Part shown: positions 1 through 5,254 of the stretch, one piece after another
Numbering within the stretch: position 1 is the first letter of the stretch
Layout: each line of letters opens with the position of its first letter
Translations under genes and position numbers: made by a program
Assembly (NCBI GenBank): GCA_003454665.1
Contig: DMKB01000321.1
Coordinates: 1,747 to 7,650, forward strand
DNA length: 5,904 nt
Direction: 5' to 3'
Source of the DNA: Nitrospiraceae bacterium
GTDB lineage: Bacteria; Nitrospirota; UBA9217
The notes under the pieces: generated by a model
Database searches by the model: none
Seen by the model: the letters and a program-made list of their open reading frames with translations, nothing else
Told to the model about the DNA's origin: nothing

Positions 1-24
1 CTGCTTGTCTGCTTGTCTGCTTGT
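1..24. repeat. 8-bp tandem repeat, three copies
   Basis: The unit CTGCTTGT occurs three times in exact head-to-tail order at the very left edge, so the array may continue outside the window. The unit is not a multiple of three, and no reading frame around it looks coding, so it is probably intergenic. Copy number at such arrays often varies by slippage. Nothing in the sequence suggests a function. Confidence 0.7.
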
Positions 25-82
25 AGAATGATTATAAACGGATTGAGGTGGGGTGTCAATTATTACCTGATGACAAACTTCA

Positions 83-121
83 CCGGCACTCAGGGCCTTT
101 CAGGCCGCCGCAGGTTTTTTT
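83..121 (+). terminator. Possible weak intrinsic terminator
   Basis: A short GGCC-TTTCA-GGCC hairpin (94-97 with 103-106) can be extended by CGGC/GCCG with a bulge, and is followed after CAGG by seven Ts (115-121). The stem is short, the T-run is not directly adjacent, and no plus-strand gene precedes it inside the window. It may end a gene lying to the left of the window, or be chance. Confidence 0.22.
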
Positions 122-352
122 CATCTAAGTCTCGTAATGGTCAACGACAAAGATTTTATCCCATAGCCATAACCTAAGCCTGACCCTCGTGCGCTCTGAC
201 CTCAGAGGAGCCCCTCGGTTATCCAACATGGGGTCGAGAGTCCTAAAGGGGTGGATCTATGGGTCGATCTACGTTCTTAATAACATAATTAGCAATATGT
301 ATATAAGGATTGAAGCAAACATATGCCTTACTACTTCCATTTTATGCTGAAT

Positions 353-742
353 TTAATATAAACTCAAGATGCCTCTTTTTGTCAAAAATAGAATAATCAG
401 AAAATAAAAGCATAATATTAAAATAGTAACGCTTATCTCACTAATATATAGTTGTTTTAATTGATCCTTTTCAAAACCAATTTTTTCCGACATATAGAGG
501 TCATAAAGCCTATGAAATCTATCAAAACTCAGGAAAGGATATACGTAGAACGTTGTAATAAATAATGCTTTTTTTAACAAGATAATGCCCATTGCAGAAG
601 CAACCAATAAAAGGCAGTAAATCAATGCCTTCGATAGCAGTGGTGCAACGAATGTACCCTCAACATAAAAAAGCCCAACAATAAACAATAATACAAAAGC
701 TAATTCTGAATAGCCAATTGCTCTAAACATAAACCGCGTCAT
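353..742 (-). CDS. Small AT-rich multi-pass membrane protein, unknown function
   Basis: A 129-residue protein that I do not recognise. Hydrophobic segments lie at about residues 11-30, 32-56, 58-71 (short) and 103-121. A charged stretch at about 72-100, with aromatic residues and the word DRFHRLYDLY, sits between the last two, so it is probably an inner-membrane protein with three or four spans. The start at 742 is well supported: AAGGAGG lies 11 nt upstream on the minus strand, while the alternative Met5 is too far from it. A promoter-like sequence lies at 813-841. The stop codon of a small upstream ORF directly abuts the ATG. Composition is visibly more AT-rich, with Ile/Leu/Phe/Tyr-heavy codon use, than the TerC or Mur-ligase genes, which suggests later acquisition. 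No catalytic motif is visible. Real gene likely; function unknown. Confidence 0.72.
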   Translation of the reverse strand: MTRFMFRAIGYSELAFVLLFIVGLFYVEGTFVAPLLSKALIYCLLLVASAMGIILLKKALFITTFYVYPFLSFDRFHRLYDLYMSEKIGFEKDQLKQLYISEISVTILILCFYFLIILFLTKRGILSLY

Positions 743-799
743 TTAAAATTTAGCCTCCTTCTTCAGTCCATCGGAACCCATGAGGTTCAGATCTTTCAT
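743..799 (-). CDS. Possible 18-codon upstream/leader ORF
   Basis: On the minus strand ATG-AAA-GAT opens a frame of 18 codons (MKDLNLMGSDGLKKEAKF) whose TAA is followed at once by the ATG of the downstream membrane-protein gene. The AAGGAGG of that gene lies inside this ORF, so ribosomes translating the leader would cover it and end exactly at the next start, a layout compatible with translational coupling. A GTG four codons upstream (809-811) is in the same frame. The frame stays open back to a TGA at about 842-844, and the extra residues (NLTLAPGPCTNVNVK) look protein-like, so it could instead be the last codons of a degraded gene. No good Shine-Dalgarno precedes it. Confidence 0.3.
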   Translation of the reverse strand: MKDLNLMGSDGLKKEAKF

Positions 800-812
800 C
801 TTGACATTCACA

Positions 813-841
813 TTAGTACAGGGTCCGGGGGCAAGAGTCAA
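813..841 (-). promoter_or_regulatory. Candidate sigma-70 promoter of the small membrane-protein gene
   Basis: The minus strand reads TTGACT (836-841; 5 of 6 to the -35 consensus), a 17-nt spacer, then TACTAA (813-818; a poorer -10, keeping the TA and the fifth-position A). Transcription would begin near 806, giving a leader of about 64 nt containing the 18-codon ORF and the Shine-Dalgarno. The -35 and spacing are good and the -10 is mediocre. The spacer is GC-rich, which is less usual. Confidence 0.45.
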
Positions 842-941
842 GTTTCAAACAACAGAATACAGACGACCGGTAACAGTTCTCAGGTCTGAGTTCATAGTAT
901 GATAACAGGGCATTTCAAGGCCGCAGCAAATGTGCGATCCC

Positions 942-1103
942 CTAGGGCCCTGATTTTTCCTTAAGCGCTTTGTGAAGCCGCACAGGCTGGATCGCCCGCT
1001 TTCTCATTTTCAGGTTCAGCATCTCCACGGTGACGGAGAAGGCCATGGCGAAATAAATATACCCCTTCGGGATATGGATGTCGAGCCCCTCGGCAGTATG
1101 CAT
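942..1103 (-). pseudogene. Truncated duplicate of the terC 3' end
   Basis: Positions 951-1094 match 2131-2274, the 3' end of the intact TerC-family gene, at 136 of 144 bases, in the same orientation and at a constant offset of 1180 bp. The reading frame is preserved and encodes the equivalent of TerC residues 201-250, ending in GP-TAG instead of GS-TAG. Of the eight substitutions, at 954, 993, 1011, 1050, 1062, 1068, 1085 and 1086, seven are synonymous and one changes Phe204 to Leu. Homology stops abruptly at about 1094. By chance an in-frame ATG lies three codons upstream (1101-1103), so a 53-residue peptide could be read, but there is no Shine-Dalgarno and it would keep only about the last membrane span. 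I read it as a gene fragment, not a working gene. The synonymous pattern says the parent copy diverged while still under selection. Confidence 0.88.
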
Positions 1104-1108
1104 CGCTA

Positions 1109-1981
1109 TTAAATGAATGCTACTATAATGAGGTGTTTGCCGTGGAGTACTGCGCGATTTTTTTTACTTACCGGCACATAAAACATTGTCCCTTCCTTGA
1201 GCTTGCCGGTAGTGAATCTAATATAACCCTTTTTTCCCAATCCGACCTGTTCGACAAGGGTATCGATGACCTTCGGGGAAACCAGTTTTTCGAGTGACTG
1301 CTGTTTAACGATCGTCGCGCCGGACTCCTTCCATTCCACGATGTCCTTTATTCTGTTCGTTGCGAAATCGTACATAAAGCCAAAGTATTTCTCGTTTTCT
1401 GATCGATAATTTTTGACGTACCGGACAACGAAGTAGCAGGCATCATTCATTGATGCGATTGCAAATCTTGCGCGATTACCCCGCACCCGATAGTTTGGGA
1501 AGAGATCTCTTGCGTAGCTTCCATCATCCCGCGTGATGATCAATGAATCCATGCGCACCGTGGAACGCTTGATCCAGCCGGTCGTTTCTTTATAGGAGAT
1601 CAATAACCGGTCACCGCTGATTTTTTGCAACGTAAACGCATCAAGGTTCCCGGCAAACTCCCCTTTCGTATTCGGCACCACGCTTTTGTGCCCGACAGCA
1701 CTCGGTATTGCCTGATACTGTTTCACTATGGCTTCGAGCTTCGGTGTCTTATAAAGAGTGAAGCTCTTCGAAAGACTGTAAAAGGTAACCTCTACGGGCA
1801 GGGCAGCTTTCAATCCTTCTATGGAAGCTTTTTTTAACCATGCTTTTTGATCTTCAGTAAGCTCTTTGAACCAGGAATACGAGCTGACCCGATGGAATAA
1901 TGAGTCGTTCTCCGCATACACTGCAGAATGACACAACAACACGGCAGCTGTCATGAACCAGAGAAGCATATATTTTTTCAT
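1109..1981 (-). CDS. Secreted/periplasmic protein of unknown family
   Basis: I chose the start at 1981, giving 290 residues, because the minus strand has AAAGGGGG just upstream and the protein then opens with a classical Sec signal peptide: KK at residues 2-3, a hydrophobic core at about 5-18, and an AVYA cleavage site before Glu24. The frame runs 18 codons further up, but those residues look non-native. The mature part (about 267 residues) is hydrophilic, mixed alpha/beta in character, with many Lys and Tyr/Phe, and no further membrane span. There is no lipobox at Cys17, so it is probably soluble in the periplasm or secreted. I recognise no domain or active-site motif. The last codons follow a run of eight As (plus strand 1158-1165). 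Removing one A would give a different ending (...KKIAQYSTANTSL), so the C-terminus may be frameshifted. The gene lies between the two terC tails, and its stop is six bases from the fragment's ATG. Its codon use looks less GC-rich than terC. Confidence 0.75.
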   Translation of the reverse strand: MKKYMLLWFMTAAVLLCHSAVYAENDSLFHRVSSYSWFKELTEDQKAWLKKASIEGLKAALPVEVTFYSLSKSFTLYKTPKLEAIVKQYQAIPSAVGHKSVVPNTKGEFAGNLDAFTLQKISGDRLLISYKETTGWIKRSTVRMDSLIITRDDGSYARDLFPNYRVRGNRARFAIASMNDACYFVVRYVKNYRSENEKYFGFMYDFATNRIKDIVEWKESGATIVKQQSLEKLVSPKVIDTLVEQVGLGKKGYIRFTTGKLKEGTMFYVPVSKKNRAVLHGKHLIIVAFI

Positions 1982-2121
1982 GGGACCCCCTTTCGTTTCC
2001 CTCTCATGAAGAATCCACAGGAATCGCAGGTGCATCTGCTACAGCCCACGCATCATTCTTAGCTAACGCCTTGAGAGAGACCATACAACTCTGCCGGGCC
2101 GCCACAACTATGTGTGGTACA
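1982..2121 (-). promoter_or_regulatory. Spacer between terC and the secreted-protein gene
   Basis: The strong AAAGGGGG Shine-Dalgarno of the secreted-protein gene is at about 1986-1993. A weak promoter-like pair, TTGTGG then TATGGT with a 16-nt spacer, can be drawn around 2079-2106 on the minus strand, but it matches consensus poorly. A small CCACA/TGTGG inverted repeat follows the terC stop without a T-run. A 26-codon frame (2004-2084, MVSLKALAKNDAWAVADAPA...) is Ala-rich and protein-like. It could be a tiny ORF or a leftover of a lost gene. Confidence 0.3.
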
Positions 2122-2874
2122 CTACGATCCTGACTTTTCCTTAAGCGCTTTGTGAAGCCGCACAGGCTGGATTGCCCGCTTTCTCATTTTGAGGTTCAGC
2201 ATCTCCACGGTGACGGAGAAGGCCATGGCAAAATAAATATATCCCTTTGGGATATGGATGTCGAATCCCTCGGCAATAAGCGCCACGCCGATGACGACGA
2301 GGAAGCTCAGGGCGAGCATCTTGATCGTTGGGCGCGCGTCCACGAAATCACCGATGCCCTTGGCCGAGAACATCATCACGATCACGGCAATGACAATGGC
2401 AATGACCATGACGGAGACGTCATCGGCAAGCCCTACGGCGGTGATGACGGAATCGAGGGAGAAGACGATGTCGAGAAGCGCTATCTGCACCATTACTCCT
2501 GCAAAGCCCGCTACAACTCCCGTGGTCTTTGCCTGCTCCTCGCCTTCGAGGCTGTTGTGGATCTCGAAGGTGCTTTTCCAGAGCAGAAAGAGCCCGCCGA
2601 GGATCAGGATCAGGTCCCTGCCCGAGATGGCATGGGACAGGACCGCAAAGAGCGGAGCAGTCAGCCGCATGACCCAGGTGATCGTAAGGAGAAGCAGTAT
2701 CCGCGTGATCATGGCGAGGGCAAGGCCGATCACGCGGGCCCGGTTGCGCTGCCTGCCCGGAAGACGCCCCACCAGGACGGAGATAAAAATAATGTTGTCC
2801 ACGCCGAGGACGATCTCGAGGGCGGTGAGCGTTGCCAGCGCGATCCATGCTTCGGGATTGGTAAGCCAGTCCAT
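2122..2874 (-). CDS. TerC-family integral membrane protein (YgdQ-like)
   Basis: A 250-residue inner-membrane protein of the TerC family (Pfam TerC, formerly UPF0053), full length for the short YgdQ-type members. About seven hydrophobic segments can be drawn, at roughly 10-34, 47-72, 84-100, 122-150, 153-176, 184-202 and 210-227. The two family acidic motifs are present: E20-IVLGVD26-N27 in the first span and D135-IVFSLD141-S142 in the fourth. In the related metal exporters such membrane acidic residues are thought to bind metal. The family is linked to Mn2+ export and metal homeostasis (Alx, Bacillus TerC proteins), but YgdQ-type proteins are not well characterised, so the transported ion is unknown. 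The start at 2874 has GAGAGG seven nt upstream. No yybP-ykoY-type Mn2+ riboswitch is recognisable upstream. The last 50 codons are duplicated at 942-1094, so this 3' end may itself have been replaced by recombination. Family call is firm; function is inferred. Confidence 0.93.
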   Translation of the reverse strand: MDWLTNPEAWIALATLTALEIVLGVDNIIFISVLVGRLPGRQRNRARVIGLALAMITRILLLLTITWVMRLTAPLFAVLSHAISGRDLILILGGLFLLWKSTFEIHNSLEGEEQAKTTGVVAGFAGVMVQIALLDIVFSLDSVITAVGLADDVSVMVIAIVIAVIVMMFSAKGIGDFVDARPTIKMLALSFLVVIGVALIAEGFDIHIPKGYIYFAMAFSVTVEMLNLKMRKRAIQPVRLHKALKEKSGS

Positions 2875-2882
2875 TTTTTAAC

Positions 2883-2939
2883 CTCTCGCAAAGGAAGTTA
2901 ACCACAGAGAGCACAGAGAAAATCGCTTTCTCTCGCAAA
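2883..2939. repeat. 10-bp direct repeat flanking an interspersed-repeat segment in the terC leader
   Basis: CTCTCGCAAA occurs at 2883-2892 and again at 2930-2939. The 37 bases between them contain AACCACAGAGAGCACAGAGAA, a word I recall from intergenic regions of several environmental lineages, and the start of a perfect 7-bp inverted repeat AGAGAAA/TTTCTCT (2915-2921 with 2927-2933, loop 5). The left copy of the direct repeat carries the terC Shine-Dalgarno on the minus strand. The layout looks like an insertion with a duplicated target, or a slippage product. Confidence 0.5.
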
Positions 2940-3097
2940 AAGTAGAGAAGAAACATTTTTTTGACAGGATTAACAGGATGAAGTCTGATACATTTTTCAT
3001 GTTTAGCAAACCGCGTAAAGAAAAAACTTACAGTTGGCCACGGGTAAACAGAGAACAGCTATAATGATGTCCGTCATCAGGCATCCGGCATCTGGCA
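2940..3097. other. Spacer between the fusion gene and terC with degenerate repeat words
   Basis: No gene is visible here. GACAGGATTAACAGGAT at 2963-2979 and a decayed CACGGGTAAACAGAGAACA-type stretch near 3039-3058 resemble interspersed intergenic words. No clear terminator follows the upstream Mur-ligase gene; the 7-bp repeat at its 3' end is not a hairpin with a T-run. I could not identify a convincing promoter for terC. Confidence 0.4.
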
Positions 3098-3116
3098 TCA
3101 AGCATCTGTCATCTCC
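3075..3116. repeat. Six degenerate 7-bp tandem repeats overlapping a gene end
   Basis: Six consecutive heptamers fit the pattern CATCNGG: CATCAGG, CATCCGG, CATCTGG, CATCAAG, CATCTGT, CATCTCC. The array covers the stop codon (3098-3100) and the last codons of the L,D-transpeptidase/Mur-ligase gene, so the C-terminal residues EMTDA are encoded by repeat sequence. Confidence 0.7.
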
Positions 3117-5017
3117 CCTCCAAACATTTCCACAATCTTCTTGACTAGCGCAGGCAGCGAGGGATCGCGGGCTCCCATTAAGAGAACGCAGTCTTCTGGA
3201 TGCGCGTCAGCTTTTACTCTCACCAACAATTCATCGCGATCCGGTACTGTTTGAGCATTAAACGATACGGGACCAAGGCCCTCTATGATATCTTCCGAGT
3301 AAATATCTTTCTGCGCCGTGCCGCCGGCATAATAGATGGGCAGGAGATAGAGCGAGTCACTCGGCTGGAAGGACGTTTGGAAAGTGGCGATATAATCATC
3401 CTTCAGGAACCGTGTGGGCCCGAACCCATGGGGCTGGTAAACGGCGATGATGCGCCCCGCAAGGCCGCGGGCGGCGCGGACAACTGCTGCTATCTTTACG
3501 GGGTTATGGGCAAAATCATCGACGACATGCACGTTCTGCTTGGTCCTGGTCACGGAAAACCGCCGGGCAACACCCTCGTAATTCTTTACTGCATCAACAA
3601 GCTGTGACTCCTTACAGCCGAAATGCTCGCACACGCAGAGCGCCGCGCGGAGATTCTCGAGATTGTGTTCGCCTGGAAGGGGCAGATGGTATTCAGTGCC
3701 GTTCCGATATAGCTTCACCGACGTCGGCAGGAGCTCTTCCTGGTCCGAATGCCACGGAGCCGGGCCATTTCTGCCGAAGCGCATTGTCGCGGGAAGGGAA
3801 GCAAGGATTGGATCGTCGGCATTCGAGGCTGTCCAGGGGGTCTGGGAAGCGAGTGTTTTGAAAAACCCTTTCACCTCGTCGATGCTCTTGTGGTCCTTCG
3901 ATATATTAAGGAAGACCGCTGCTTCCGGGTGGTACTTGACGATCGTTCCGTCGCTCTCGTCGGCCTCCACCACCAAAAGGTCAGAGCCGCCGCTCCAGGC
4001 ATTGCCGATCATTCCCTGCTTTTCGAGCCTCCGCAGGCCCGCGCCGCTCAGCAGAGAGGGGGATTTGCCGCAGGCAAACAGGAACTCGAAGATCATCGCC
4101 GTTACCGTTGACTTGCCGCTCGTGCCGGCGACTGCGATCGTCTTTTTCAAGACAATGATTTCGGCAAGGAGATCAGAGCGGTGGATGATGGGAATGCTAT
4201 GAGCCTTCGCAGCAGCGATGTCGGGATTCGAGTCTTCTATGGCAGTCGAGACGCAGACCACGTCAATCTCAGCGTTGATACCTGAACCGTCCTGCTGATG
4301 GATGACGCACCCGAGCCCTTCGAGTGCTTGCCCGATCGCGGCAGTGTCCTCGCTTCCATGAAACCGGTCGGAGCCCGAGACCGCAATGCCCTGGAAGCGC
4401 AGGTACTGGGCAAGGGCGCTCATGCCGCTGCCGAAGATGCCCGTAAAGTGGACGCTGCGGCATCGTTGATCGCCAATAGCAATAGGCGGAGGATCGATGT
4501 ATACGAGGGTGCCTTCCTTCACCCTGTCGAAGAGGCGGACGACGTCGTGATTCCGCATACACACGCACCCCTGGGACAGGGGCGTGCCAACGAGGTCCTC
4601 GCGACCCGTGCCGTGGATATAGATGTAGCGTTCGTAGGAATCGACTCCCGTGCCCCTGTTGATCCCCTCCTCGAGGCCTTCGAGACGCAGGATGCGGGTC
4701 AGGATCAGGTTGTCTTCCGAGGAATTACCATCCCAGTCGATGCCTGTGTCCTCCCGGTCCCGGAAGATGCGGCCAAGAGGGGCGCCGGCGCCATACTTCT
4801 CCCTGATCCGGTGAAGACCAGGCGGTGTTTTGAAGGAGTCTTCCCGAATGCCGATGCCGAAACGGGAAGTCGAGGCGTTGTATCGTTCGAGTATGGTGTC
4901 GTTTATGCAGAAAAGGAGGGTCTGTTTCTCTACGGACACGACGAGATAGGGGTCTGCCGGGTCAGGCAGGAACGTTTGAAGTTTTTGGTATATATTGCGG
5001 AGTCGGGCTGTTTCCAT
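3098..5017 (-). CDS. YkuD-type L,D-transpeptidase/carboxypeptidase fused to a MurC/Mpl-type Mur ligase
   Basis: A 639-residue two-part protein. Residues about 23-175 form a YkuD (L,D-transpeptidase) domain with the catalytic pair His135 (YIHGTGRED) and Cys151 (SQGCVCMRN; the family form is SHGCIRM). Residues about 188-635 form a full Mur ligase. The N-terminal UDP-sugar domain begins with HFTGIFGSGMSALAQYL and continues to VSGSD. The ATP loop is GTSGKST (298-304). The central domain has EADESD (351-356) and NISKDH (371-376). The C-terminal domain has GEHNLENLRAAL, GVARRF (482-487), DDFAHNP (500-506) and QPHGFGPTR (528-536). MurC joins L-Ala to UDP-MurNAc; Mpl joins a recycled tri- or tetrapeptide. 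The motifs mix both: EADESDG is MurC-like, DDFAH is Mpl-like. There is no signal peptide or membrane span, so the YkuD half should be cytoplasmic, unlike ordinary cell-wall crosslinkers. I infer that it trims D-Ala from recycled tetrapeptides before religation. The start at 5017 is the only ATG after an in-frame upstream TGA, but it lacks a clear Shine-Dalgarno. Domain identities are firm; substrate is inferred. Confidence 0.9.
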   Translation of the reverse strand: METARLRNIYQKLQTFLPDPADPYLVVSVEKQTLLFCINDTILERYNASTSRFGIGIREDSFKTPPGLHRIREKYGAGAPLGRIFRDREDTGIDWDGNSSEDNLILTRILRLEGLEEGINRGTGVDSYERYIYIHGTGREDLVGTPLSQGCVCMRNHDVVRLFDRVKEGTLVYIDPPPIAIGDQRCRSVHFTGIFGSGMSALAQYLRFQGIAVSGSDRFHGSEDTAAIGQALEGLGCVIHQQDGSGINAEIDVVCVSTAIEDSNPDIAAAKAHSIPIIHRSDLLAEIIVLKKTIAVAGTSGKSTVTAMIFEFLFACGKSPSLLSGAGLRRLEKQGMIGNAWSGGSDLLVVEADESDGTIVKYHPEAAVFLNISKDHKSIDEVKGFFKTLASQTPWTASNADDPILASLPATMRFGRNGPAPWHSDQEELLPTSVKLYRNGTEYHLPLPGEHNLENLRAALCVCEHFGCKESQLVDAVKNYEGVARRFSVTRTKQNVHVVDDFAHNPVKIAAVVRAARGLAGRIIAVYQPHGFGPTRFLKDDYIATFQTSFQPSDSLYLLPIYYAGGTAQKDIYSEDIIEGLGPVSFNAQTVPDRDELLVRVKADAHPEDCVLLMGARDPSLPALVKKIVEMFGGEMTDA

Positions 5018-5244
5018 AAGAGGGCTAATGGGCCGCAGATAACATCTGATAAACGCTGATTGGGGGAAAATTCCAAATCACAAAGCTCAAATTTCAAATA
5101 AGTTCCAATATTCAAGGTCCAAATGATCTAAGCTGTTTGGTCTTTTACAAATTGGAATTTATTTGTAATTTGGCGCTTGTTAATTGGTACTTCTTTCTTC
5201 GTGTCTTCGTGGTAAATTTTGCTTTTGACTTGTGAGAAAAAAAA
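5018..5244. other. Repeat-rich spacer between rnpB and the fusion gene
   Basis: No gene is supported here. Beside the start of the fusion gene lies GGCCGCAGATAACATCTGAT followed by AAACGCTGAT (5030-5060), another familiar type of intergenic word. It is followed by the imperfect inverted repeat at 5073-5173 and CTTCGTGTCTTCGTGGT (about 5199-5215). The eight As at 5237-5244 are the U-run following rnpB on the minus strand. I could not define a promoter for the fusion gene. Confidence 0.45.
5073..5173. repeat. Long imperfect inverted repeat
   Basis: Three nested paired segments can be drawn: CCAAATCAC (5073-5081) with GTAATTTGG (5165-5173), 8 of 9; CAAATAAGTTCCAAT (5095-5109) with ATTGGAATTTATTTG (5151-5165), 14 of 15, sharing one base with the outer arm; and CCAAA with TTTGG near 5119-5123 and 5136-5140. 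The result is an AT-rich cruciform or hairpin of about 100 bp between rnpB and the next minus-strand gene. It has no coding content and no transposase. Confidence 0.5.
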
Positions 5245-5254
5245 TCAGAGCGGG
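5237..5254 (-). terminator. rnpB: rnpB 3' end followed by U8
   Basis: On the minus strand the 3' half of P1, CCCGCTCTGA (5245-5254), is followed directly by eight Ts (5244-5237). P1 pairs the two ends of the whole RNA, so this is not a classical local hairpin, but the run of Us marks a likely transcript end. Confidence 0.45.

Larger units (their letters stand above)
1..352. other. Gene-free left flank
   Basis: I see no convincing gene on either strand here. It holds the 8-bp tandem repeat at the left edge, a possible weak terminator near 83-121, a short perfect inverted repeat CTCTGA-CC-TCAGAG at 194-207, and an imperfect inverted repeat GTGGATC/GATCTAC at 251-257 and 265-271. The part from about 270 is AT-rich and continuous in composition with the small membrane-protein gene that ends at 353. 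No tRNA, riboswitch or CRISPR structure is recognisable. Confidence 0.6.

Noticed and set aside
181..271. tRNA or structured RNA suggested by several short inverted repeats.
   Set aside because: The pairings are short and do not build a cloverleaf or a known riboswitch core, and no T-loop GTTCRA-type motif is present.
942..2274. Complete mobile element with the terC tails as attachment sites.
   Set aside because: The enclosed 1.18 kb has no integrase, transposase or terminal inverted repeats, so only a remnant or recombination product can be supported.
2152..2901. Long plus-strand frames (249 and 207 codons) opposite terC, one rich in His, Asp and Gly.
   Set aside because: They are antisense reflections of a GC-rich TerC gene whose membrane spans and acidic motifs clearly identify the minus-strand frame as real.
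2420..2956. 178-codon minus-strand frame overlapping the start of terC.
   Set aside because: It is a shifted reading of terC with Arg/Pro/His-rich nonsense sequence. Only its first 40 or so codons fall outside terC, in repeat DNA.
2875..3097. yybP-ykoY Mn2+ riboswitch upstream of the TerC gene.
   Set aside because: Such a riboswitch often precedes TerC-family genes, but I find none of its conserved core here. The spacer is made of degenerate intergenic repeats.
4298..5059. 253-codon plus-strand frame opposite the L,D-transpeptidase domain.
   Set aside because: The minus-strand frame carries YkuD and Mur-ligase motifs without interruption. The antisense frame has no recognisable motif and arises from third-position GC bias.
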